Origin: Fusobacteria bacterium ZRK30
Lineage (GTDB): Bacteria; Fusobacteriota; Fusobacteriia; Fusobacteriales; Fusobacteriaceae
Direction of reading: 5' to 3'
DNA length: 64,000 nt
Assembly: GCA_024628785.1 (NCBI GenBank)
Contig: CP102405.1
Location: 434,001 to 498,000 of the forward strand
Position 1 is the stretch's first letter, and the number at the start of each line of letters is the position of its first letter. Shown in pieces: positions 13,399 through 21,896 of the stretch. Under the pieces are notes generated by a model. It saw only the letters and a program-made list of their open reading frames with translations. It did not search any database and was not told the origin of the DNA. Position numbers and translations under genes: made by a program.

Positions 13399-15716
13399 CC
13401 TAATCCACCTTCATTCATATTTGCATCTCTAAAACTGGCTACATATCTACATGTTCTAAGATATTCCTGGATTCCCTTTCTTAGTTGTCCAGTTCCCTTT
13501 CCATGAACTACCTGAATATCAGTGTATCCATTCAATGTAGCTCTATCCATATAGTTTTCCAATTCATTTATTGCTTCATCTACCATCTGACCTCTCAGGT
13601 CGATCTTGTAGGTAGCGCTGCTTCCTTTATGGCTGTGCATCTTAGTGTATGTTTTTTTCTTCTCATCCTTCATTATTCCTATATCTTCTAGTGAAACTAC
13701 CATCTTTAGGATTCCTGCCTGTACTTGAGCTTGATCCTTATTCATAAATAGACGAAGGATAACTGCGTGCTGTTTTAAACTCTTTACAAAGACCTTGTCT
13801 CCTACCCCGTAAGATATCTTTCTGATAACTTTTGGTTTCATCATTAATTTTCTCTTTTTCTCTTCTACCATGGAGTTTCTAAGCATATTCAAACTTTTTT
13901 GAACATCCTTTACCTCGGCTTTTTTATTGTCTTCCCTTTGAATCTTGTCAACCAGAGCTTTTGCCTTAGCCTGCATATTTTTCATCATCTGTTCCGACTC
14001 TTTATATGCTTTTTCCAGTATCTCTTCTTTTTCTTTTTCCAATGTTCTTACTTTTTCAGCATACTGTTCCTTTAGCTTTTCAGCTTCAGACTTTAACTGT
14101 TTTACCTCTTCATTGGCTTTTTCCAGTTCATCTGATTGTTCCTTTATATTAGTTATCATTCCCTCTACTTTTTTATCCTCATCGCTGATATAACTTTTGG
14201 CTTTTTCAATCACTTCAGGAAGTATTCCCAATCTTTTGGCAATAGTCAGAGCATTACTCTCCCCTGGAATTCCCATGAGTAATCTATAAGTAGGTGACAG
14301 TGTCTCAGGATCAAATTCCATAGATGCTGTTTCAATCCCATCCTCGTTGTATCCATGAGCTTTTACCTCACTATAATGGGTAGATATCATTGATTTGCAC
14401 TTTTTTTCCTTGAGATAATCTATCACTGCCATGGCAAACGCCGATCCCTCTATGGGGTCTGTTCCTGAACCTAACTCATCTAGTAATACTAAACTTGCCT
14501 TAGTAACTCCTACCAGGATAGTTTGAATATTTTTTAGATGTGCCGAAAAAGATGACAGATTCTGTTCAATACTCTGTTCATCACCTATATCAGCATAGAC
14601 ACCACTAAAGTACCCTATATCTGTTTTATCACTGGCTGTAATCGGTATTCCGGATAACGTCATCACAGTCAATAATCCTGCTGTTTTTAAAGCTACTGTT
14701 TTACCACCGGTATTGGGCCCTGTAATCAATAGACTATTATAATTTTTTCCTAATTCAAAAGTTAAAGGCACAACTTCTCTGGGATTGATCAATGGATGTC
14801 TTCCCTCTACAATGGAGATATATTCCCTCTGATTTAATTTAGGGATTATACATTTATTATCCAATCCATAACTACACTTAGCATTTAAATAGTCTAAAAC
14901 TAAAAGAGTTTCTCCTACTTCCATCAACCCATCTAGATTAGCTCTCAGATTGTCAGTAAGTCTCAATAGGATCTTCCTTATCTCCTCTCTTTCCCTTACC
15001 TCTAGTTCTCTCATCTTATTGTTCAGTGAAACCACACTTATAGGCTCTATAAATACTGTCTGCCCGCTAGATGACCTGTCATGCTCTATTCCTTTAATCT
15101 GACCTTTAAAATCCGTTTTTACAGGTATTACACTTCTACCATCTCTCACCGTTACTATCTTTTCTTGGATAGCCTTGGCATATGATGGATTTGAAATAAG
15201 ATCATCAAATTTTCTTTTGATGTTGTTTTGAATTAATTTTTTACTATACCTGATATCTTTTAGATCCAGAGAGGCTGTATCTTTTATTTCTTTCTGGTTA
15301 TCGATAACTGCCTCAATCAACTCTTCTAGTCCCTTATATGTAGGTATATCTTTAAACCTCATATAGAGTCCTCTGTATTTCCCCTCTAATTCTTCAAATT
15401 TAGTTTTTATCACTCTGAATACCCTTAAATTTCTGGCAGTATGATAGAGATCCTCTACATCTAAATAAGTTCCTATAAGACTGGTTTTCTTTAAATAGAC
15501 CAATATATTTTTTATCTCCGACAGTTCAATACCACCGTCATACTTCAGCATGTCCATAAAATCTTGTACATTCTCTAATTCTTTCTTTATACTATTTATA
15601 TCTTTCATAGGAATAACATCTAATATTTTCCCCTTAGTTTCATCCAAAATAGCATATTCACTTATGTTTTCCTTTACCTTATCAAATTCCAATACGCTTA
15701 AACTGTGTTCATTCAT
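13374..15716 (-). CDS. mutS2: Endonuclease MutS2
   Basis: A 780-residue MutS-family ATPase with a C-terminal Smr nuclease domain. Walker A is ITGPNTGGKT at about 335, Walker B is LVLLDELGSGTDP, and a long coiled coil covers about 515-625. The Smr domain (IDLRGQMVDEA then VVHGKGTG) covers the last 80 residues. The family acts in rescue of collided ribosomes and/or suppression of homologous recombination, not in mismatch repair. It is the first gene of the leftward cluster. The RBS is AGAGG. Confidence 0.95.
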   Translation of the reverse strand: MNEHSLSVLEFDKVKENISEYAILDETKGKILDVIPMKDINSIKKELENVQDFMDMLKYDGGIELSEIKNILVYLKKTSLIGTYLDVEDLYHTARNLRVFRVIKTKFEELEGKYRGLYMRFKDIPTYKGLEELIEAVIDNQKEIKDTASLDLKDIRYSKKLIQNNIKRKFDDLISNPSYAKAIQEKIVTVRDGRSVIPVKTDFKGQIKGIEHDRSSSGQTVFIEPISVVSLNNKMRELEVREREEIRKILLRLTDNLRANLDGLMEVGETLLVLDYLNAKCSYGLDNKCIIPKLNQREYISIVEGRHPLINPREVVPLTFELGKNYNSLLITGPNTGGKTVALKTAGLLTVMTLSGIPITASDKTDIGYFSGVYADIGDEQSIEQNLSSFSAHLKNIQTILVGVTKASLVLLDELGSGTDPIEGSAFAMAVIDYLKEKKCKSMISTHYSEVKAHGYNEDGIETASMEFDPETLSPTYRLLMGIPGESNALTIAKRLGILPEVIEKAKSYISDEDKKVEGMITNIKEQSDELEKANEEVKQLKSEAEKLKEQYAEKVRTLEKEKEEILEKAYKESEQMMKNMQAKAKALVDKIQREDNKKAEVKDVQKSLNMLRNSMVEEKKRKLMMKPKVIRKISYGVGDKVFVKSLKQHAVILRLFMNKDQAQVQAGILKMVVSLEDIGIMKDEKKKTYTKMHSHKGSSATYKIDLRGQMVDEAINELENYMDRATLNGYTDIQVVHGKGTGQLRKGIQEYLRTCRYVASFRDANMNEGGLGCTVVTLK

Positions 15717-15763
15717 TTTACTACCTCTTTATTATTCGACTTTTATCTATATTTATACATTCT

Positions 15764-15792
15764 ATTATATCATAAGAGTTTTTTTTTTTACA
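15764..15792 (-). promoter_or_regulatory. Promoter of the mutS2-to-sulfatase cluster
   Basis: On the minus strand an extended -10 TGATATAAT has its hexamer at 15764-15769. A weak TGTAAA lies 17 bases upstream at 15787-15792. It is the only good promoter-like sequence before mutS2. Confidence 0.5.
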
Positions 15793-15822
15793 GAAAACTA
15801 TATCTTTATTGTAGAAAAAACC

Positions 15823-15851
15823 TTGCTTTTTTACTTGCTTTATGCTAAAAT
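15823..15851 (+). promoter_or_regulatory. rpmB promoter
   Basis: TTGCTT (15823-15828), 17 bases, then TAAAAT (15846-15851) preceded by TGC, an extended -10. It lies 37 bases before the rpmB ATG and diverges from the mutS2 promoter. Confidence 0.7.
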
Positions 15852-15888
15852 TTAAGCCGATGTTTTAATAAAGAGGAGGTGCAATATA

Positions 15889-16146
15889 ATGAAAAGATGT
15901 GAAATCACTGGTAAAGGTATGACTTTCGGACACAGTATCTCTCACGCTCATAACATGAACAAGAGAATATGGAAGCCAAACTTACAAACAGTTAAAGTTG
16001 AAATCAACGGTCAATTAACTAAAGTAAAAGTTTGTGTTAAAATGTTAAGATCTTTAAAAGCTGCAGATTCAGTTGAAGTTGCTAGAATTTTAAAGAAAAA
16101 TGCCGCTACTTTAAGCCCAAGAATAAACAAGGTTTTAAGCAAGTAA
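15889..16146 (+). CDS. rpmB: 50S ribosomal protein L28
   Basis: An 85-residue basic ribosomal protein. It starts MKRCEITGKGMTFGHSISHAHN, carries the conserved RIWKPNLQTV and ends in the lysine-rich tail. It has a near-perfect RBS (AGAGGAGGTG). It is a single-gene unit with its own promoter and terminator, and one of the few rightward genes left of the origin. Confidence 0.96.
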   Translation: MKRCEITGKGMTFGHSISHAHNMNKRIWKPNLQTVKVEINGQLTKVKVCVKMLRSLKAADSVEVARILKKNAATLSPRINKVLSK

Positions 16147-16151
16147 TAGCA

Positions 16152-16188
16152 TAAAAAAAGACAGCCATTAAGGATCTGTCTTTTTTTA
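16152..16188 (+). terminator. rpmB terminator
   Basis: AAAAAGACAG and CTGTCTTTTTTT form the hairpin and T run six bases after the rpmB stop. Confidence 0.85.
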
Positions 16189-16285
16189 TTTTTTGTAAAT
16201 AATATTTTGTATATTCCAGACTATCTTGATAAAATAAATTATCATTCCATAATAGATGAATCATTTATAGTAAGGAGGGAGCTCT

Positions 16286-16675
16286 ATGAACTATGTTATT
16301 CCAGCATTGTTATTTTCAGGAATTTCTATGTTTTTCAATGGTTATACCATTAGATATTTAAATCTGTCTCAATTGATCAGAGATTTTCATAACCAGCCGG
16401 ACAAAAATTGTAATATCAAAGCCCAAATTTCAAATTTTAGACTACGGGTAAAATATATTAAATGGATACAATTTTTTTCTGTATTTTCATTGTTTTTGGC
16501 TACCCTTTCTACATTTACTATTTTTTTTGAATATATTCAGATAGGATGGATTTTATTTACCACTTCCATCATTAGTTTTTTAATATCTCTCATTATTTCT
16601 GCCCTAGAAATTAAAATTTCTACAATAGCTTTAAACATTTCCTTAAAAGATGGAGGCGGTCCAAGATGCAGTTAA
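16286..16675 (+). CDS. DUF2721 family membrane protein, copy 1
   Basis: A 129-residue protein with three hydrophobic stretches (residues about 3-22, 58-80 and 88-110). An amphipathic stretch with LSQLIRDFHNQ lies between the first two. This matches the DUF2721 layout: one membrane segment, a cytoplasmic loop, then a hairpin of two. Function is unknown. AAGGAGGG precedes the ATG. A possible promoter is TTGATA at 16226 with TAATAG/CATAAT about 17 bases later. It overlaps the next paralogue by 10 bases. Confidence 0.75.
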   Translation: MNYVIPALLFSGISMFFNGYTIRYLNLSQLIRDFHNQPDKNCNIKAQISNFRLRVKYIKWIQFFSVFSLFLATLSTFTIFFEYIQIGWILFTTSIISFLISLIISALEIKISTIALNISLKDGGGPRCS

Positions 16676-17082
16676 CACTTACAACACCGGCATTAATTTT
16701 TTCTACCATTTCACTCCTGCTCTTAGCCTACACAAGCAGATTTTTGGCCCTAAGTAATCTTATCAGGTCACTGCATAACCAGGCAACCCAGGAGGTAAAT
16801 AGAGCCGGTATCCTTATGCCTCAAATAGAGAATTTAAAGTTAAGGATAAAAATTATAAAAAATATGCAATTAATAGGAATTTTTTCCCTGTTCTTCTGTG
16901 TCTTTTCCATGTTTTTAATATTTTTGCAACAGATTATCTTAGCAGAATTCGTCTTTGCCGGGAGTTTGATCCTACTGATGATCTCCCTGACTCTTTCCGC
17001 TATAGAGATAAATATCTCTGTAAAAGCATTGAATATAGAGTTGAGCCAGTGTATAGGGGATTCATGTAAATTGGTCAAATAA
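16666..17082 (+). CDS. DUF2721 family membrane protein, copy 2
   Basis: A 138-residue paralogue of the preceding protein with the same order: YTSRFLALSNLIRSLHNQ after the first membrane segment, LKLRIKIIKNMQ before the second, and SAIEINISVKALNIEL after the third. The two start codons and lengths suggest a tandem duplication that then diverged. The pair may form a hetero-oligomer in the inner membrane, which is inference. Confidence 0.78.
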   Translation: MQLTLTTPALIFSTISLLLLAYTSRFLALSNLIRSLHNQATQEVNRAGILMPQIENLKLRIKIIKNMQLIGIFSLFFCVFSMFLIFLQQIILAEFVFAGSLILLMISLTLSAIEINISVKALNIELSQCIGDSCKLVK

Positions 17083-17169
17083 AAAGCAACGTGACGTTGC
17101 ATCCAAACAGGCATAATCTAGATTTTTATAATCTTTTATTTATTCCGTAGATTTTATTATCTGAATAAT

Positions 17170-17203
17170 TAAAAAAATCGAGGAAATTCCTCGATTTTTA
17201 TTT
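17170..17203. terminator. Bidirectional terminator
   Basis: AAATCGAGGAAATTCCTCGATTT is a palindromic hairpin flanked by A7 on the left and T-rich sequence on the right. It serves both the DUF2721 pair and the converging heptosyltransferase gene, whose stop it touches. Confidence 0.85.
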
Positions 17204-18178
17204 TTTATCTATTATTTTCATTATATCTTCAGCACTGATATTCCTCATACAATTAAAATGATCTTTAGGACACTTTTTATCTCCGTGTAATGAACACGGG
17301 GAACATGGTTCATTACCATAGATCAAAACTCCTAACTCATCATATTCAAACATATTTGGATCTGTAGGGCCGAATATCACATAGGACTTTGTCTTAACTC
17401 CCCGGCCGATATGAAATGGTCCCGAGTCATTGGTCACCAAAAATTTTGCCCCTGCTAACAATGCTCCACTCTCTTTCAGACTCAATTCACCAGCCAGATT
17501 TATACAGATATTCCCACTTATTTTATTGATATTTTCACATTCTTCCTTCTCTTTAGGACTTCCAATCAGGATTACCTCTGCTTTATATCTTTCCTTTATC
17601 AATTGAGCTAATTTACCAAATCCTTCTATAGTCCATTTTTTAGTATTTTTAGAAGCTCCTGGTGCAAATACCACATAATTTTTATAGTTTTCTACTTTTT
17701 TTTCATCCTTTTTAGAAAAATTAAACTCTAAATCTTCTCCATTATAGTCTATCCCTAAAACTTTGAAAGCATCAAAGTAATTCTTCACTATGGTATTATC
17801 AGCTCTATATTTAATCAATCCAGATTTTACAAGGATAGTTTTATATAATGATCTTTTTATATACCTGAAAGTTTTCTCTCCCAAAAAAAATGTAATCAAT
17901 CTAGATCTTATCTTAGAGTGCAGATCAAACACATAATCATAGTTATTTTCTTTTAATAATTTTGAAAAACGCCTTATATTTTTTATTCCGTCATCTGTAT
18001 CTTTTTTAAAGATAATCAGATTATCTATATTAGGGTTCCCCTCTATAGCATCTTTAAATTTGTCCAAAACTATAAAATCAATCTTTAAATTTTTATTTTT
18101 TTCCTTTAATTTTTTTAGGATTGGGGTGGTCAATATAACATCCCCTATAGAACTCAGCCTTATTATTAATATCCTCAT
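17198..18178 (-). CDS. Glycosyltransferase family 9 (LPS heptosyltransferase-like)
   Basis: A 326-residue cytoplasmic GT9 enzyme that would add heptose or a related sugar to the LPS core. The N-terminal RLSSIGDVILTTPI binding loop and the C-terminal NDSGPFHIG and FGPTDP motifs are visible. A cysteine cluster near the end (CSPCSLHGDKKCPKDHFNC) is typical of one GT9 subgroup. The ATG at 18178 with GGGGGAAAA upstream is better than the TTG at 18190. It supports an outer membrane with LPS. It stands alone between two terminators. Confidence 0.88.
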   Translation of the reverse strand: MRILIIRLSSIGDVILTTPILKKLKEKNKNLKIDFIVLDKFKDAIEGNPNIDNLIIFKKDTDDGIKNIRRFSKLLKENNYDYVFDLHSKIRSRLITFFLGEKTFRYIKRSLYKTILVKSGLIKYRADNTIVKNYFDAFKVLGIDYNGEDLEFNFSKKDEKKVENYKNYVVFAPGASKNTKKWTIEGFGKLAQLIKERYKAEVILIGSPKEKEECENINKISGNICINLAGELSLKESGALLAGAKFLVTNDSGPFHIGRGVKTKSYVIFGPTDPNMFEYDELGVLIYGNEPCSPCSLHGDKKCPKDHFNCMRNISAEDIMKIIDKK

Positions 18179-18242
18179 TTTTTCCCCCAATCTATATTAC
18201 ACTAGTTTTTTATCATTTTATTATACCATAATTATCATTCAA

Positions 18243-18276
18243 AATAAAAAAAACCTAGTCGGAACTCCGACTAGGC
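18243..18276 (-). terminator. Terminator of the NhaC-family gene
   Basis: CCTAGTCGGA and TCCGACTAGG form a perfect stem. On the minus strand it is followed by a run of T. It lies 13 bases after the transporter stop. Confidence 0.9.
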
Positions 18277-18288
18277 TTACTAATTTTT

Positions 18289-20025
18289 TTATACTAACTC
18301 CACTTCTTCCCTTGTCTCTGATACTGTTTCTACTGATTTACCTACAAATCTTACAGTAAGTATAGTAGCTAGTATAGATATAGGCAATACTACATAGATA
18401 GATACTCCCATTCCAACTGGCAGATATCCAAATAATATTGTGATAGTTCCTACCGCAAGTGCATATACAATTTGAGTTTTTACATGCTCTATATGATCAC
18501 ATTCAGCTCCCATAGATGAAAGAATAGTCGTGTCAGATATTGGTGAACAATGATCCCCGAAGATAGCTCCTGTAAGAACTGCTCCTATACTCATGATTAT
18601 ATATGATGATAATGTTTCTCCCGATAATCCAGCAGCTCCACCGATAGCATTAGCTAATGGTATTGCCAGCGGCATCAATATTCCCATAGTTCCATATGAT
18701 GTTCCTGTAGAAAAAGCAATTACTGATCCCAAGACAAATATGATCGATGGCAGAATTGCTTTTGGTATAGTTCCAGCCAATGCGTTTACCAGGTATACAG
18801 ATGTTCCTAATTCCTTTATCAGAGATGTCAATGACCAAGCTAATAATAAGATAACTCCTGTGATCACCAATGATTTCATCCCATGTACCCAAGTGTCGAT
18901 AGCCTCTGAAAACTTAAATATTTTCTTAGATATCCCCATAACGATAGCTACGATGGATGCGAATAATGCTGCCTGGAATATTACCAATGAAGCATCTGCA
19001 TTTCCGAAAGTTTCTCTGATAGCATAGAACGACAATGGAGAATTATTTACAGTCTCTAGTACCGCTCCCTCTAAATAACCTTTTCCATTTAGATAGAAAC
19101 CTACAAACGAACCTATGATCAATACCATAATTGGTATGATAGCGTTCCATATGTTAAGCACTACTCCCTCTTTAGGAGCTATCATTGCCGCTTCTTCCGG
19201 ACTGACTTTAGCTGCTGAACCACTTGTTACCTGACCAGTTGTTCTGGCTCTTCTTTCAGCTTTAGCCATAGGACCAAATTCTCTCAAGAAATATGCTGTA
19301 GATGCTACAAATACCAACATCAAGATATTATAAAATCTATATGGAATTGTCTGTACAAAGATACTGTATGCATTTATATTTTCCATCCCTATAAGTGAAT
19401 ATCCGTCTTTTATTACCGATATCTCATATCCTACCCAGGTAGAGATAAGAGCTATTCCTGCAATTGGAGCTGCTGTTGAATCTATTATAAATGCTAATTT
19501 TTCTCTCGATATTCTCATCTTGTCTGTTATAGGTCTCATAATCGGTCCAACAATAAGTGCATTAGCATAGTCATCAAAGAAGATAAATAACCCCATAACC
19601 CAAGTGATCAATTGAGCTGACCTGGGAGTTTTAGCTCTTTTAGCCAAGGATTCTGCTACGGCTCTTGCTCCTCCCATCTTAGAGATCAATGCTACCAATC
19701 CACCGATAGTTAAACACTGTAAGATTATACCTGCATTCCATGAGTCTGCCATAGATCCGATGATTCTATTAGTTATATCAGAAAATCCTCCAATTAAACT
19801 AAACAGATAATTTTTCCCCTGAGTTATCCCCAATAAGAACGACCCCGAATAGATTCCTATAAACAACGACAAAATTACGTTTTTAGTAATAAAAGCTAAC
19901 GTTATAGCTATAACCGGCGGTAGAAGTGTCCACACTCCTAAATTTAACGCTGTCTCTGATGAATCCGCTCCAAACCCTAAACTACTCATAACTCCTAATA
20001 ACAATACAATTATTATACCTCTCAT
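18289..20025 (-). CDS. NhaC-family transporter, probably lysine uptake (LysW type)
   Basis: A 578-residue polytopic membrane protein of the NhaC superfamily. Family traits are FDDYANALIVG, GEHCSPISDTT-type GDHCSPISDTT, and FSTGTSYGTMGI. The N-terminus looks like a signal or first membrane segment. By homology alone it would be called a Na+/H+ antiporter. The lysine riboswitch upstream (20150-20320) changes the reading: NhaC-type proteins under L-box control have been predicted to be lysine transporters. Substrate assignment is therefore inference from regulation. RBS is AGGAGG and the start is ATG. Confidence 0.88.
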   Translation of the reverse strand: MRGIIIVLLLGVMSSLGFGADSSETALNLGVWTLLPPVIAITLAFITKNVILSLFIGIYSGSFLLGITQGKNYLFSLIGGFSDITNRIIGSMADSWNAGIILQCLTIGGLVALISKMGGARAVAESLAKRAKTPRSAQLITWVMGLFIFFDDYANALIVGPIMRPITDKMRISREKLAFIIDSTAAPIAGIALISTWVGYEISVIKDGYSLIGMENINAYSIFVQTIPYRFYNILMLVFVASTAYFLREFGPMAKAERRARTTGQVTSGSAAKVSPEEAAMIAPKEGVVLNIWNAIIPIMVLIIGSFVGFYLNGKGYLEGAVLETVNNSPLSFYAIRETFGNADASLVIFQAALFASIVAIVMGISKKIFKFSEAIDTWVHGMKSLVITGVILLLAWSLTSLIKELGTSVYLVNALAGTIPKAILPSIIFVLGSVIAFSTGTSYGTMGILMPLAIPLANAIGGAAGLSGETLSSYIIMSIGAVLTGAIFGDHCSPISDTTILSSMGAECDHIEHVKTQIVYALAVGTITILFGYLPVGMGVSIYVVLPISILATILTVRFVGKSVETVSETREEVELV

Positions 20026-20067
20026 ATCTTTCCTCCTAAGTATTTTGAAGAAAGGAGATCTTTTAAC

Positions 20068-20106
20068 TCAAAAAAAGAGTTATCGGATCTCTACCGATAA
20101 CTCTAA
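20068..20106 (-). terminator. Riboswitch expression-platform terminator
   Basis: On the minus strand AGAGTTATCGG and CCGATAACTCT form a stem followed by T7. It lies between the lysine aptamer and the transporter RBS, so it is the likely attenuator that forms when lysine is bound. Confidence 0.85.
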
Positions 20107-20144
20107 TTTATAAACCTATAATTATGTATAATAGGTTTTTATCT

Positions 20145-20322
20145 TAAAATCATTCGACAGCTCCCCATTATCTTCTGATAATGACAGTACTACAGATATT
20201 ATCCATAGTCCCAACTTAAGATTTCGACAAATCTTAAATTTCGGCAAAACTTCCTTTCTTTTGGTTTCAAAATCTATCCGACTCCTCCAAAATACTCTTA
20301 AGGTTTGCAACCTCTATCTTCA
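20145..20322 (-). ncRNA. Lysine riboswitch (L box)
   Basis: The minus strand matches the L-box core in order: AGAGGTTGCAAACCTTAAGAGTA in separate pieces (AGAGGTTGC, AAACC), TTTTGGAGGAGT, GAAAGGAAGTTTTGCCGAAATT, TTGGGACTATGG, CTGTAGTACTGTCATTATC, then ATAATGGGGAGCTGTCG. The P1 stem is GATAG with CTGTC. The five-helix layout and the conserved GCCGAA and GGGGAGCT elements are all present. It precedes only the NhaC-family gene. ORFs drawn through it are spurious. Confidence 0.93.
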
Positions 20323-20346
20323 TTCATATATTTTTATGTTGAGACT

Positions 20347-20375
20347 AGTATATCCATTTCAGTTATATTTGTCAA
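20347..20375 (-). promoter_or_regulatory. Promoter of the lysine riboswitch transcript
   Basis: On the minus strand TTGACA (20370-20375), 17 bases, TATACT (20347-20352). It lies about 25 bases before the aptamer. The remaining 20376-20486 is AT-rich gap downstream of the YeeE gene. Confidence 0.85.
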
Positions 20376-20486
20376 ACATATTTTTTTATAATTTTTATTT
20401 TTACTGCTATTTTTTAACCCTGCAATACTGTCTGGAATTAAGAGTTTGCAAGGTATTTTATCATCCGCAAAAGAATAAATAAAATA

Positions 20487-21785
20487 CTATTTTATTTTTA
20501 CTGCAACCCTGTTTCCTAAGATTCCTCCACCTACTAAAGCAGCAAAGAAAACCCATCCAGATAGTGAGAAGTTTGCAATTGGAGTATATAATGCTCCTAC
20601 GTTACAACCATTTGCAAGTCTAGTTCCAAGTCCCATCAATATTCCACCCATAGCATATAGAGCTGCTTGTTTGAATGTAATTTTGATTTCGCTTGTTGTT
20701 GTACTCTTAAACGTTCCAGCTAAAAGTAAGCAAATTACTGTTCCTACCATAATTCCAACGTTTTGAACATTGATTGGGTGATTGAAAAATGGCATTGTAT
20801 AGAATTTTACTGGGAAATTTGTAAAGTTAGATAATGATTCTGGTGATATTCCAAATATCATTAAGAATCTTCCGAACCACCATCCGTAAGGTGTAGAAGC
20901 TCCCCAACCGGCTTTAGTTACGCCCATTAATAATGTGAATATAACAGCTATTACCGATGCACCTACTTTCATAGACCATGGTGTAACAAATAATCTTGTA
21001 TATGTTTCTTCACTTAATAATTTGAACTCTTTATTACTATCTTTATCTTGTGTAACAATTTTAACTTGCTCTATTTCACTGGGTACCCCTGTAAAAGTTC
21101 CAGATACTCTTCTAGATGATTCATATTTTTTAGATAAGTATACTACAATTCCACAAAGTAATGAAGTTAATAAAACCGCTCCTAAATATCCATCTAATCC
21201 ATCCCATTTGAATAGATCCGGGAAATAAACTCCATTATATAATTTTGCACCTGTTTCAGATGTAAACCATGATTTTCTAATCCAGTCTGTTGGAATTCCA
21301 GCCTCTGTTACCCAAGCAGCAGCTCTTTGGAAAGGGAATCCTAAGAAAACACCCATACCAAAGAAGATAAGAGTAATGAATCCTCTTGAAAATCCTGTAA
21401 CAACGTCTGTTAAAACTCCTGATGCACAACAAACTGAGAATGTCATACCAAATCCAAACATAATTCCACCAAGGATCAATCCAGAGTTAACCTGGTTTAC
21501 CCAAAGATCGTATGAACTGGCGTCTGCATTATATAAAAATGCTGCCGACAAGATAGATGTACCTAAGAACATATAAGCTAATATTCTCATTAATTTTGTT
21601 GAACCTGTATTATAAGCTCTATTTACTGATCCTGCAAACCCCATAAATCCTCTAGTCAATGCATATCCAAATCCTGCTCCTGCTAATAATCTAAAAAATA
21701 ACATTGAGCTTCCCAGCATTGTTTTTCCTACAATTAACATTAGTATTAGTACTATTAATCCTGCCAAATTTTGACCCTTTTTCAT
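20487..21785 (-). CDS. YeeE/YedE family sulfur-compound transporter
   Basis: A 432-residue membrane protein made of two YeeE/YedE (sulf_transp) repeats with many hydrophobic segments. Each half has the conserved cysteine/glycine motif: SVCCASGVLTD in the first and GTRLANGCNVGALY in the second. Related proteins import thiosulfate or move sulfur equivalents through persulfide-like relay cysteines. The gene follows the CoA-disulfide reductase-rhodanese gene on the same strand, which supports a role in sulfur supply. ATG at 21785 has AGGAGG upstream. The TTG two codons earlier is less likely. Confidence 0.87.
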   Translation of the reverse strand: MKKGQNLAGLIVLILMLIVGKTMLGSSMLFFRLLAGAGFGYALTRGFMGFAGSVNRAYNTGSTKLMRILAYMFLGTSILSAAFLYNADASSYDLWVNQVNSGLILGGIMFGFGMTFSVCCASGVLTDVVTGFSRGFITLIFFGMGVFLGFPFQRAAAWVTEAGIPTDWIRKSWFTSETGAKLYNGVYFPDLFKWDGLDGYLGAVLLTSLLCGIVVYLSKKYESSRRVSGTFTGVPSEIEQVKIVTQDKDSNKEFKLLSEETYTRLFVTPWSMKVGASVIAVIFTLLMGVTKAGWGASTPYGWWFGRFLMIFGISPESLSNFTNFPVKFYTMPFFNHPINVQNVGIMVGTVICLLLAGTFKSTTTSEIKITFKQAALYAMGGILMGLGTRLANGCNVGALYTPIANFSLSGWVFFAALVGGGILGNRVAVKIK

Positions 21786-21849
21786 TTTCAAACCTCCTAA
21801 AATAATAATTAAATTTTGTATTTTTTTTCACGTTATATATCATAAAATT

Positions 21850-21876
21850 TAAGAGGAAGGTTTCCTTCCCCTTATT
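21850..21876 (-). terminator. Possible terminator or processing hairpin
   Basis: AAGGGGAAGG and CCTTCCTCTT (minus strand) pair around AAA and are followed by AAATTTT. It lies between the reductase stop and the YeeE gene. It may attenuate rather than end transcription. Confidence 0.5.
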
Positions 21877-21896
21877 TATTTAAACCAGTTTTTTTA

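Noticed and set aside
18593-19027. A 144-residue plus-strand ORF opposite the NhaC-family gene
   Set aside because: Antisense shadow of a strong coding region with no start signal.
20122-20310. A 62-residue ORF upstream of the NhaC-family gene
   Set aside because: It lies within the lysine riboswitch aptamer, which explains the sequence fully.
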